From an uncultured Paracoccus sp. (GTDB taxonomy: Bacteria > Pseudomonadota > Alphaproteobacteria > Rhodobacterales > Rhodobacteraceae), in NCBI GenBank assembly GCA_937859005.1, contig CALLYR010000173.1:1-8116 (forward strand): a stretch of DNA of 8,116 nt, given 5' to 3'. Both the position numbers and the translations under genes were made by a program. The notes beneath the pieces are model-generated. The model saw only the letters and a program-made list of their open reading frames with translations, made no database searches and was not told where the DNA came from. Positions 1 through 5,701 of the stretch are shown piece by piece (position 1 is the first letter of the stretch; every line of letters begins with the position of its first letter).

Positions 1-208
1 CCCCGCCGATCTGCGGCTCGCCCCCCGCTATGACGGACTGCGCGCCAAGCTGTCGGACCCGCCGCTGACGGCGGTCAACATGTCGCTCGAGGAGATCGCG
101 AACAAGGCGGTCGGACTGCTTGTGGCCCAGATCGAGGGAGCAGAGCCCCATGTGATGCCGCGGCTGGACAGGATCGAGATCGTCGAACGTGAATCGTCCC
201 GACCCTGA
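1..208 (+). CDS. LacI/PurR-family transcriptional regulator, C-terminal end (5' truncated by window edge)
   Basis: The reading frame begins at base 2, enters from outside the window and ends at TGA 206-208, leaving 68 residues. The visible part fits the last third of a periplasmic-binding-protein-like effector domain of LacI-family repressors. It has the segment DPPLTAVNMSLEEIANKAV, where the family typically has 'PPLTTVRQP..ElG..A', then LLVAQIEG and a final strand 'RIEIVER' before a short tail. Such proteins bind a sugar or other small effector and control a nearby operon. The helix-turn-helix and ligand-contact residues lie outside the window, so effector and target cannot be inferred. The gene reads toward degraded DNA and no target operon is visible downstream. 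The family call is fairly secure; no specific name is possible. Confidence 0.8.
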   Translation, partial: PADLRLAPRYDGLRAKLSDPPLTAVNMSLEEIANKAVGLLVAQIEGAEPHVMPRLDRIEIVERESSRP

Positions 209-288
209 CCGGACCGGCCGATGCGCCGGCAAGCTGCAACCGCTACGCGGCATTCTGATGCAGGGTAAGGATTCCGCCAGAGCCGATT

Positions 289-575
289 GCCCAAGGGCTG
301 CGCGATATCCCTCTGCTCATGCAGGACGGCCGGGATGACGGGGCGCTCTGCGTTCAGCCAGACAAGGACATGATGTTCGCACCGGTGCAGGTAGATCGCG
401 GTGGATGACCTTCGGGCCGCTTTCGCCGTGCCCGTCCGTCTCCGACCGCGGTGCCGCAGGTTTCCGCCCGGTCGAAATACCCCTCGGCCTGATCGAGGCC
501 CCATGTCTCGTGGCTATAGGGCCGAATATCCCCCGGTTCCTCCCCGGCCCCGAAGGTCGGGTCATAGAGGCGCAT
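289..575 (-). pseudogene. ParE/RelE-type toxin relic, frameshifted
   Basis: Two minus-strand frames together give a recognisable plasmid-stabilisation (ParE) toxin of normal length, about 95 residues. The first frame starts at ATG 575-573 and carries the N-terminal half, including 'DIRPYSHETWGLDQAEGYFD'. ParE proteins typically have 'DI..Y....WG..QA..Y...' there. After about position 456 the homology leaves this frame. It resumes at about 396-289 in another frame with 'HHVLVWLNAERPVIPAVLHE' followed by 'QRDI', matching the ParE C-terminal pattern 'HVlfYR...gvi.vvrVLH.rmD'. The intervening central part is scrambled, so at least one indel separates the halves. No functional toxin can be made from this sequence. 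A short ORF ends 8 nt upstream, in the position usual for the antitoxin. The family call rests on motif recognition. Confidence 0.6.
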
Positions 576-583
576 TCAGCCGA

Positions 584-718
584 TCACAGCCCTGCCCGCC
601 GCCGCGCCCCGGCCCGGATGTCATCCTTTGAACGGGTCGAAAACCCGCCGTTCCATGCCGGCTCGGTCCGCGAGCGAAGGAAGCCGGACAATGCCGTGAC
701 CGCCTCTTCCCCGCTCAT
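584..718 (-). pseudogene. Short ORF in antitoxin position upstream of the ParE relic
   Basis: The ORF runs from ATG 718-716 to TGA 586-584, 44 residues, and ends 8 nt before the toxin-relic start codon, which is typical antitoxin-toxin spacing. Its second half is basic and ends in 'DDIRAGARRRAGL'. The same frame stays open upstream of the ATG into 'GLTHDLGEVPSLQE', so this may be the tail of a longer decayed protein. I do not recognise a ribbon-helix-helix or PHD domain, so the antitoxin idea rests on position alone. Given the decay around it, a functional gene is unlikely. Confidence 0.22.
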
Positions 719-1141
719 TTCCTGCAGACTGGGCACTTCGCCCAGGTCATGTGTGAGACCGCAGTCCCCGATGCTCTCGCCCTTCGGGGCGGCGAGGGCG
801 ATCGGAAGTCCGGGCAGGAGGCAACGCCCTTACCTGCGCATCCGCAAGACGATGTCCGTGCGGCAGTGGGGGCGTCCAGGGGATTGATTCAGTCCCCGAA
901 TGCGCCGGAACCGCAGAAGGACAGGAAGCCGCACGACGCCTCGCCCGTCACCGCCACAGTCTTTTCCAGAAAACCTGCGATCCGGGTCAACCCGGCCAGG
1001 CGCAGCCCCGGATGGTTGCTGGCCGACACCCTGTCCCGCACAGCCGCCAGCAACGCGCCTCTGGGGACATCTTGCAAACCAGCGTCGACGTCGGGCTGCC
1101 GCTTGACCGGGGCGAATAACCAGCACCGTCGGGCGTGAAGC
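719..1141. other. Degraded stretch without a recognisable intact gene
   Basis: No convincing complete gene lies here. On the minus strand, a frame open from about 1138 to the stop at 889 reads like real protein in places, for example 'ALLAAVRDRVSASNHPGLR' and 'IAGFLEKTVAVTGEASCGF'. About 120 bases further on, a different frame gives 'LPIALAAPKGESIGDCGLTH'. These look like frameshifted parts of one or two decayed genes on the same strand as the toxin relic, but I cannot name a family. The stretch also separates the LacI gene from the 3' end of pmtA. I see no clear hairpin-plus-T-run terminator after pmtA. Confidence 0.4.
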
Positions 1142-1759
1142 TCAGCCTGCCTTCACCAGCCGCATCAGCGTCATCATCCCCAGGGGCGGCAGGGTTCGTT
1201 CCTCGACCAGCCGCAGCCGCGTCTCGCCCAGGACCCGCTGCCGGTCAAAGTCGGAATGCCAGCCCAGAAGATCCGCAAGCGGCGCGGCAAGCCGCTCGGC
1301 CAGAGCCAGCGCCCCCCGGTCGCGCCGGAAGTGGTTGACGATCAGCACCGTGCCCCCCGGCCGCACCACCCGCGCGATCTCGGCCATGACCCGCTCGGGC
1401 TCCGGCACCACGGAAATGACATGCATGGCCGCGACATGGTCGAAGCTCTCGTCGGGAAAGTCGAGCTTCCGCGCATCCATCCGGCACAGGGCGGCGACGT
1501 TCTTCAGCTCCTCCCCTGCCACCTTGGCGCGTGCCTTCGCGAGCATCTCCTCGCTGTAGTCCACGCCCGTGACGGTAACACGCGGGCCATAGTGGCGCAG
1601 CGCGAGGCCCGTGCCCACCCCCAGTTCCAGCACCTCGCCGCCGAGCGCGTTCAGGATGGCCGTCGCGCGGCGGCGTCCCACGCCTGTCAGCGCCCCGAAG
1701 GTGCGGTCATAGATCGGCGCCCAGCGTGCATAGGACTTCTCGACGGCCCGCAGTTCCAT
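1142..1759 (-). CDS. pmtA: Phosphatidylethanolamine N-methyltransferase (Rhodobacter-type PmtA)
   Basis: A 205-residue class I SAM-dependent methyltransferase. SAM motif I is at about residues 43-53 (VLELGVGTGLA), the post-I acidic residue is in 'VTGVDYS' (D67), motif II lies around 'SFDHVAAMHVISVVPEPE' (105-122), and 'ARVVRPGG' is at 129-136. Size and sequence style match the soluble Rhodobacter sphaeroides PmtA class, which is UbiE-like and distinct from the Sinorhizobium class. Family members methylate phosphatidylethanolamine three times with SAM to give phosphatidylcholine at the membrane surface. Its position directly after psd and pssA, which make the substrate, strongly supports this over UbiE or a generic methyltransferase. 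The start ATG 1759-1757 abuts the pssA stop and is preceded by AAAGGA about 7 nt upstream, so translation is probably coupled. It is the last gene of the operon. Confidence 0.85.
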   Translation of the reverse strand: MELRAVEKSYARWAPIYDRTFGALTGVGRRRATAILNALGGEVLELGVGTGLALRHYGPRVTVTGVDYSEEMLAKARAKVAGEELKNVAALCRMDARKLDFPDESFDHVAAMHVISVVPEPERVMAEIARVVRPGGTVLIVNHFRRDRGALALAERLAAPLADLLGWHSDFDRQRVLGETRLRLVEERTLPPLGMMTLMRLVKAG

Positions 1760-2515
1760 TCATCCGTCCTTTCGTGCAAGGCGCCGCCGCAGCCGGGTCC
1801 AGCCCAGCACCAGCAGCATCAGATAACCGAGGTCCAGAAGCACCAGCGTCAGCCAGGGATAGGTCAGGAGCGCCGCCCCAAGCCCCACCGCCGCAAGAAG
1901 CAGCATCCGTGCCCGAGAGGGCCGGATGCGCACGGGCCGGAAGGCCGGCGTGGGCAGGCGGCTTACCATCAGGGCTGCCACAGCCACGAGCCAGAGCGCG
2001 CAGAGCGGCGCCGGCAGGACCGCGCCGGGCACGAGATTCGCCACGAAGACCGGCAGCAGGGCCAGCATGGCCGCGGCCGGCGACGGCACCCCGTCGAAGG
2101 TTTTCTTCGGCTGGTCGGCAAGCGAGGGTTCGCGGCTTCCGATGTTGAACCGGGCCAGCCGCAGGGCGCAGGCCACCGCATAGACGAGCGCCGCGATCCA
2201 GCCCTCGCCGCCCGCGCCGCCATAGGCCCACAGATGGATCACCAGTGCCGGCGCCACCCCGAAGTCCACGAAGTCGCACAGCGAATCGAGTTCCGCCCCC
2301 ATGGCGCTTTCGCTTCCAAGCCGCCGTGCCAGCCGCCCGTCGAGCCCGTCCAGAACGCCTGCCAGAAGGATCAGCCCGACTGCCGCGTCGAAGGCGCCCT
2401 GCACCGCGAACCGGATCGCCGTGAGCCCGGCGCAGAGCGCCGCCAGCGTGATCGCATTGGGCAGAAGCTGCGTCAGGGACAGCAACCGGGGTCCGCGATC
2501 GGGCCGGGCGCCCAT
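1760..2515 (-). CDS. pssA: CDP-diacylglycerol--serine O-phosphatidyltransferase (phosphatidylserine synthase)
   Basis: A 251-residue integral membrane enzyme that condenses CDP-diacylglycerol with L-serine to give phosphatidylserine and CMP. The complete CDP-alcohol phosphotransferase signature D-x2-DG-x2-AR-x8-G-x3-D-x3-D is present at residues 56-81 (DGLDGRLAR ... GAELDSLCD), with all catalytic and metal-binding aspartates. Several hydrophobic segments follow, at about 20-55, 85-120, 145-185 and 205-240, as expected for the polytopic type II synthase. 'FDGVPSPAAA' at about 139-148 is typical of bacterial PssA. Length is normal for the family. The start ATG lies 1 nt after the psd stop and the gene ends directly against pmtA, so all three are one transcript. 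This enzyme begins the zwitterionic phospholipid branch completed by its two neighbours. Confidence 0.92.
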   Translation of the reverse strand: MGARPDRGPRLLSLTQLLPNAITLAALCAGLTAIRFAVQGAFDAAVGLILLAGVLDGLDGRLARRLGSESAMGAELDSLCDFVDFGVAPALVIHLWAYGGAGGEGWIAALVYAVACALRLARFNIGSREPSLADQPKKTFDGVPSPAAAMLALLPVFVANLVPGAVLPAPLCALWLVAVAALMVSRLPTPAFRPVRIRPSRARMLLLAAVGLGAALLTYPWLTLVLLDLGYLMLLVLGWTRLRRRLARKDG

Positions 2516-2516
2516 C

Positions 2517-3209
2517 TCAGTCGCTCCGCGCCGGCCGGTCGGGCCCCGATCGGCCGAGTTCCGCGATCACCGTCTCGCCGGCGACCATGGTCTGTCCGAT
2601 CGCCACCAGGCAAGTCACGCCGGCCGGCAGATAGACATCGAGCCGTGAGCCGAAGCGGATCAGCCCGAACCGCTCTCCGGTCCGAAGCTCCTGCCCCGTC
2701 TGCGTCCAGCACAGGATGCGCCGGGCGACCAGCCCCGCGATCTGCACGACCGCGAGCTTGCGCCCGTCGGGCAGGTCCAGGCAAAGCCCGTTGCGCTCGT
2801 TGTCCTCGCTGGCCTTGTCGAGCGAGGCGTTGAGGAACCTGCCCGGACGATAGGCGACCGCAGCCACACGGCCCGCTGTCGGCGCGCGGTTCACATGGCA
2901 GTTGAAGACGGACATGAAGACGCTGACCCGCGTGAGCGCCACCGGCTCCATCCCCAGTTCCGGCGGCGGCACCGCCGGCCCGATGAGCGAGACCACCCCG
3001 TCGGCCGGGCTCACGACCAACCCCTCGCCCTGCGGAACGGCGCGGCGGGGGTCGCGGAAGAAATAGTAGCACCAGACGGTCAGGCCGACGCCCAGCCAGC
3101 CCAGGGGTTCCCAGATCAGGAACAGGATCAGCGTGACCAGGCCGAAGACGGGCAGGAAGCGATAGCCCTCGGGGTGCATGGGTTTCAGGAACGTGCCCCA
3201 CATCGTCAT
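2517..3209 (-). CDS. psd: Phosphatidylserine decarboxylase proenzyme (short, alphaproteobacterial type)
   Basis: A 230-residue proenzyme that decarboxylates phosphatidylserine to phosphatidylethanolamine. The self-cleavage site is the Gly-Ser pair in 'IRFGSRLDVYLP' (G187-S188). Cleavage makes the catalytic pyruvoyl group on the new alpha subunit. The probable Asp/His helpers are in 'VSPADGVVS' (D70) and 'FNCHVNRAP' (H105). Two hydrophobic segments at about 18-33 and 37-51 anchor the N-terminus, followed by 'YYFFRDPRR', a hallmark of this short class. The protein is shorter than E. coli Psd, as is usual for this subfamily. The frame starts ATG-ACG-ATG; either ATG (3209 or 3203) is possible and no strong Shine-Dalgarno decides. 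It is the first gene of the psd-pssA-pmtA operon. The DNA upstream is transposon relic, and I could not define a convincing promoter there. Confidence 0.93.
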   Translation of the reverse strand: MTMWGTFLKPMHPEGYRFLPVFGLVTLILFLIWEPLGWLGVGLTVWCYYFFRDPRRAVPQGEGLVVSPADGVVSLIGPAVPPPELGMEPVALTRVSVFMSVFNCHVNRAPTAGRVAAVAYRPGRFLNASLDKASEDNERNGLCLDLPDGRKLAVVQIAGLVARRILCWTQTGQELRTGERFGLIRFGSRLDVYLPAGVTCLVAIGQTMVAGETVIAELGRSGPDRPARSD

Positions 3210-3405
3210 GCGCCGGTGTCCCCATTCCTCGCCTTTTGGCTGCCGCTCCTAACTGTATCGCAGCACGACTGCAAACAGGAACGGTGCCTTGCGGCCATTC
3301 TTCCGTCCCGGTGGTTTGGCCGCAACCATTGCTGCCCGGCCGTCCTGCATCCGTTCTCGCGCTCGGCCGCCTGGTCCTGCCGTTCCGGCAGCGGCACGCC
3401 GGGCG
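3210..3405. other. psd upstream region, degraded
   Basis: This stretch lies between psd and the recognisable end of the IS110-type relic. No intact gene is visible. A weak minus-strand resemblance to the transposase C-terminus ('QQWLRPNHRDGRMAARHR', about 3345-3290) is compatible with a further frameshifted part of the relic. The psd promoter must lie here or further upstream, but I found no clear -35/-10 pair. The sequence just before the psd ATG (GAGGAATGGGGACACCGGCGC) is purine-rich, but its spacing is long. Confidence 0.35.
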
Positions 3406-3942
3406 CCGGATGCGCCGCGCTGTATCACCTGTCCCGGCAAGAGAACGGGCTTTTGCCGTTTTGGCCTCAATGCGAGCCGTCTGCCCGGATATCTGTTCAG
3501 GCGGGTCATGACATTCCTCGCGCCCCAGTGCAGGCAGGCCGCAGCGTGGTTCCGCGGGAACAGCTTCGATCCGCCTGAGGTGAGCGATCCCTTTCGGAAA
3601 GACATGACCCTGCTCACAGAGCAGGCCACACAGGGCGTTCACCAGGTCCGTGCGCTGATGGAGAAGCTGTTCACATGCACGGAAAAGCACTGCACAGGCT
3701 TGCTGATCCTCTGACTTCGGCTCGACAAGGCGCATTCCCGGGCGCTGTGCCGCGACGACGATCGCCTCGGCGTCGGCTGCATCTTTTTCCGCCGCTTCAC
3801 GAAAGGCCGGACATACTGCGGCGCGATCAGCCGCACCTCATGATCCAGCTTGCCGATCCCACGGCCCCAGAAATGGGCGCCGCCGCAAGCCTCCATCGCG
3901 ACGATGCAAGGGGGCAGCTGGCTGAAAGACTCTAGCCCCCGG
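3406..3942 (-). mobile_element. IS110/IS1111-family transposase relic, 5' truncated and frameshifted
   Basis: Minus-strand fragments of a DEDD-type IS110-family transposase. The first fragment, about 3942-3785, has 'LPPCIVAMEACGGAHFWGRG' and 'DHEVRLIAPQYVRPFVKRRK'. It keeps the conserved Glu of the RuvC-like domain. At an A5 run on the minus strand (+ T5 at 3784-3788) the frame breaks. The next frame continues with 'DAADAEAIVVAAQRPGMRLV' (the conserved Asp pair), then the linker 'VNALCGLLCEQGHVFPKGIA' and 'QTARIEAKTAK', as far as about 3406. The first about 50 residues, including the first catalytic Asp, are missing. The C-terminal Tnp_20 region with 'PGVGP...' is scrambled, though weak traces may run to about 3290. 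The fragment is joined directly to brnQ relic sequence. It cannot encode an active transposase, and the left end that would carry the IS and its guide RNA is not visible. Confidence 0.75.
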
Positions 3943-3947
3943 GGAGG

Positions 3948-4485
3948 GGCCGGTTTGCCCAAAGGATCGACGAAGGCCCGGATAACGATGCCGATCAGCA
4001 GGATCAGCAGTGCGGGGGTGAGATACTTGCCAATCTTGTCGATCATGCTGCTGAAGTCGATCGCGAAATACAGCGAGATGATGAAATGGACGACCGGGAA
4101 AACCGTCTGCCGGCCCAGTCCGCGGCAGCCGCCACCAGCAGCGCGGGGTCGGCCTCATGCGCGACCGCTGCGGTGCGCGCAATGGTGACGGGCCAGGCGG
4201 CCAGCGTCAGAGGCCCCAGAAGCAGCGTCCCCAAACAGGGCGCGATCGGCCGGGCCAGGGGCTCGAACGTTCCCCCGCCCCGCCCCAGGGCCACGACCCC
4301 GAAGGTGGGCAGCAGCATGCCGGCGATCAGCAGGTCCATCTGCCCCGGCAGCCGGTCGGCACCGGCCTGAATGCCCACATGCGGGGGAAAGACAGGTTGC
4401 CCGCCCCGAAGAAGACCGCGAACATTGCAAGGCTCATGACAATCATGTCGCGCCACATCCGCGGCTCTTTCACAACAGCCATCAT
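3948..4485 (-). pseudogene. Branched-chain amino acid carrier (LIVCS family, BrnQ-like), frameshifted and C-terminally deleted
   Basis: Three consecutive minus-strand frames spell the first about 180 residues of an LIVCS-family Na+ or H+/amino-acid symporter. Frame one starts at ATG 4485, with AGGGAAGG just upstream, and gives 'DMIVMSLAMFAVFFGAGNLS', like the family's 'ALGFMTFALFVGAGN'. A 1-nt change in a C5 run (+ G5 at 4383-4387) moves to frame two with 'FPPHVGIQAGADRLPG', 'LLPTFGVVALGRGGG' and 'IARTAAVAHEADPALL'. A second shift near 4105-4115 moves to frame three with 'FPVVHFIISLYFAIDFSSMI' and 'LTPALLILLIGIVIRAFV'. The sequence then runs straight into IS110-type transposase code at about 3945. 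The other half of the carrier (normally about 430 residues) is absent from the window. Two frameshifts in homologous sequence plus the deletion make this a true relic. It was probably the third gene of the ocd operon and its transporter. Confidence 0.78.
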
Positions 4486-5680
4486 CCACCCTTCCCTGAT
4501 GGCATGAAAGGCGTTCAAGACGCCCGTGCGGCGGTCGACCGAGGGCCTCGCGTGCGGCGGCGGTCAGGATTCCGGCGCCGATCGGGATCAGGTCGTCGGG
4601 AAAGTCGTAGTCGGGATTGTGCAGTGCGCTGAGCCCGGTTCCCGCGCCCAGCAGGATCATGGCCGTCCGCGCCGTCCCGCCGAAGCGGCCGAAGTCCTCG
4701 GAACCGCGATAGGGCTCGGCCATCTCCTCCCAGCGGACCTGCCGCGCGTCGAGGACGCGGCGGACGATGGCCGTCGGCCCGGCGTCGTTGGCGCTGCAGG
4801 CAAAGTCGTCGTGCCAGTCGAGCGCGACTTTCAGCCCTGCGGCCGCCGCCGTCTGGCGCGCCAGCGCCTCGGCCTCGGCGCGCAACCGCGCCATGCGCTC
4901 GGGCATCAGCGCGCGCAGCGTGACCTGCAGCTCGGCCCGGCCCGGCGCGATGCCAAAGCTCGGCTCGCCCAGACGCGCATGGGTCATGGTGACAAGCGCA
5001 AAGTCCTCGTCCACCGGCCCGCCCGGCCCCAGCGCGGCGATGCGCCGGATCAGCGCGGCCAGGGGCTGCGCGGGCGAGTTTCCGGTCTCGGGCTGCGAGG
5101 CATGGGCCGTGCGTCCCTCAAGCTGCACCCGCAGCCCGACCGAGGCGCAGAACATCGGCCCCTCGCGGAATCTGGCCTCGCCCAGCGGGATGCCGGGCAT
5201 GTTGTGCCAGGAAAACGCCATGTCCGCCCGCAGTTCGGCAAAGCGGGGATCGGCCATCACCGCCGCCGCGCCCGAGCCGTCCTCCTCGGCCGGCTGGAAC
5301 ATCAGCACCACCCGCCCACGGGCGGGCGGCCTGCGGGCAAAGGCATAGGCGCAGCCCAGCAGCGAGGCGCTGTGCCCGTCATGGCCGCACATATGCGCGC
5401 GCCCCGCGATGGTCGAGGCCCAGGGCACACAGCCCGTCTCCTCGATCGGCAGCGCGTCCAGTTCGGCGCGCAGCATGACCGTGGGGCCGGGTGCCTCGCC
5501 CTCGAAGACGCCCGCCACGCCATGCCCGCCCAGGTCGGTCACGACCCGGTCCGCGCCGATCTCGCGCAGCCTGGTGGCGACCCTGGCGGCGGTCTCGCGC
5601 TCCTGCCCCGAGATCTCGGGCGTCCGGTGCAGCAGGTGGCGGAACTCGGTCAGATCGACGATCTCGCGGTTGGTGAGCAT
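4043..5680 (-). CDS. M20-family (M20D-like) metal-dependent amidohydrolase with read-through C-terminal extension
   Basis: The conserved enzyme occupies residues 1 to about 381 (5680 to about 4538), the normal length for M20D aminoacylase/amidohydrolases. Every key motif is present: 'VMLRAELDALPIEE' (68-81), 'HMCGHDGH' (96-103, Cys and His metal ligands), 'FQPAEED' (129-135, with the general-base and metal glutamates), 'WHNMPG' (158-163), 'YRGSEDFGRF' (324-333) and 'LHNPDYDFPDD' (353-363). Family members hydrolyse N-acyl or amide-linked amino acids. The family's natural end is just after 'AAAREALG', but the frame stays open for another about 165 codons through brnQ relic sequence to TGA 4045-4043, giving a chimeric C-terminus. 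I chose ATG 5680 because GGAGGG lies 4 nt upstream; ATG 5692 has no such site. It follows ocd by 21 nt in one operon. An N-acyl-ornithine substrate is inferred from that neighbour only. Confidence 0.85.
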   Translation of the reverse strand: MLTNREIVDLTEFRHLLHRTPEISGQERETAARVATRLREIGADRVVTDLGGHGVAGVFEGEAPGPTVMLRAELDALPIEETGCVPWASTIAGRAHMCGHDGHSASLLGCAYAFARRPPARGRVVLMFQPAEEDGSGAAAVMADPRFAELRADMAFSWHNMPGIPLGEARFREGPMFCASVGLRVQLEGRTAHASQPETGNSPAQPLAALIRRIAALGPGGPVDEDFALVTMTHARLGEPSFGIAPGRAELQVTLRALMPERMARLRAEAEALARQTAAAAGLKVALDWHDDFACSANDAGPTAIVRRVLDARQVRWEEMAEPYRGSEDFGRFGGTARTAMILLGAGTGLSALHNPDYDFPDDLIPIGAGILTAAAREALGRPPHGRLERLSCHQGRVDDGCCERAADVARHDCHEPCNVRGLLRGGQPVFPPHVGIQAGADRLPGQMDLLIAGMLLPTFGVVALGRGGGTFEPLARPIAPCLGTLLLGPLTLAAWPVTIARTAAVAHEADPALLVAAAADWAGRRFSRSSISSSRCISRSTSAA

Positions 5681-5684
5681 GGTT

Positions 5685-5690
5685 CCCTCC
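5685..5690 (-). promoter_or_regulatory. Ribosome binding site of the amidohydrolase gene
   Basis: GGAGGG on the minus strand, 4 nt before ATG 5680. It decides against the in-frame ATG 12 nt upstream (5692), which lies in front of the site and has no purine-rich sequence of its own. Confidence 0.7.
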
Positions 5691-5701
5691 ATCGCTGCGG
5701 C

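Noticed and set aside
209..232. GC-rich inverted repeat after the LacI-family stop (CCGG...CCGG) as a terminator
   Set aside because: The stem is only about 4 bp and no T-run follows, so it is not distinguishable from chance in this base composition.
28..504. A 158-residue minus-strand ORF taken as one protein
   Set aside because: Only the part from about 396 to 289 resembles ParE. The downstream part overlaps the LacI-family 3' end antisense, and the upstream part is out of frame.
1256..2833. A 525-residue open frame on the + strand
   Set aside because: It is antisense to pmtA, pssA and psd and is Arg/Pro/Gln-rich low-complexity translation. The minus-strand genes carry complete catalytic motifs.
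2473..3735. A 420-residue minus-strand open frame across psd
   Set aside because: Only its first about 110 residues (3735 to 3406) are real, as part of the IS110-type relic. The rest is an out-of-frame reading of psd.
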